Assembly: GCA_025362615.1 (NCBI GenBank)
Contig: JANYFQ010000252.1
Coordinates: 1-5,072, forward strand
Length of the DNA: 5,072 bases
Source of the DNA: Hymenobacter sp.
GTDB taxonomy: Bacteria > Bacteroidota > Bacteroidia > Cytophagales > Hymenobacteraceae
Direction of reading: 5' to 3'
The notes under the pieces are model-generated. The model was not told the origin of the DNA. It saw nothing but the letters and a program-made list of their open reading frames with translations, and made no database searches. Positions 4,560 to 5,072 of the stretch are shown here, in pieces (positions within the stretch are counted from its first letter, which is position 1; every line of letters begins with the position of its first letter). A program made the position numbers and the translations under genes.

Positions 4560-5072
<513 letters not shown>

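Overview
The window looks like chromosomal DNA from a GC-rich member of the Bacteroidota, most likely a Hymenobacter-type organism (inference). The reasons are: start codons without Shine-Dalgarno sequences and with A/T-rich or C-rich leaders; repeated matches to the Bacteroidota -7 box TAnnTTTG ahead of genes; a sigma-like protein whose N-terminus (MRSLNL) resembles the MRQLKI start of Bacteroidota RpoD; and strongly GC-biased third codon positions in most genes.

Layout, left to right. Positions 1-57 may be the tail of an upstream gene. A 13-bp perfect palindrome and an AT-rich promoter-like patch follow. Next is a 126-aa protein (143-523) that aligns with RpoD from its N-terminus through region 2 and then stops: a region-2-only, divergent sigma-70 relative. 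A 337-aa PD-(D/E)XK nuclease-like protein (575-1588) comes next, with visibly lower GC than its neighbours. An 86-aa unknown protein (1733-1993) follows. Then there is a tightly packed three-gene unit: an antitoxin-like protein (2116-2373), a PIN-domain toxin (2375-2794) and a WYL-domain regulator (2798-3685), with gaps of 1 and 3 nt. Convergent to this unit is a Uma2-family nuclease-fold protein (3702-4316, minus strand). A 243-nt divergent intergenic region with a 10-bp inverted repeat separates it from the start of gap, glyceraldehyde-3-phosphate dehydrogenase (4560 to beyond the window).

How the parts fit. The only clear housekeeping gene is gap. Everything to its left looks accessory: three predicted nuclease folds (PD-(D/E)XK, PIN, Uma2), an antitoxin, a WYL regulator of the kind often found controlling defence loci, and a sigma-factor derivative. 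The antitoxin-PIN-WYL trio is almost certainly one transcript. A 29-nt imperfect direct repeat carrying a TAnnTTT-type box stands ahead of both the 86-aa gene and the antitoxin gene and may give them shared regulation. The most unusual items are the region-2-only sigma-like protein and the WYL regulator joined to a toxin-antitoxin pair. No RNA genes, insertion sequences or CRISPR arrays were seen, and no gene-free stretch exceeds 300 bases.
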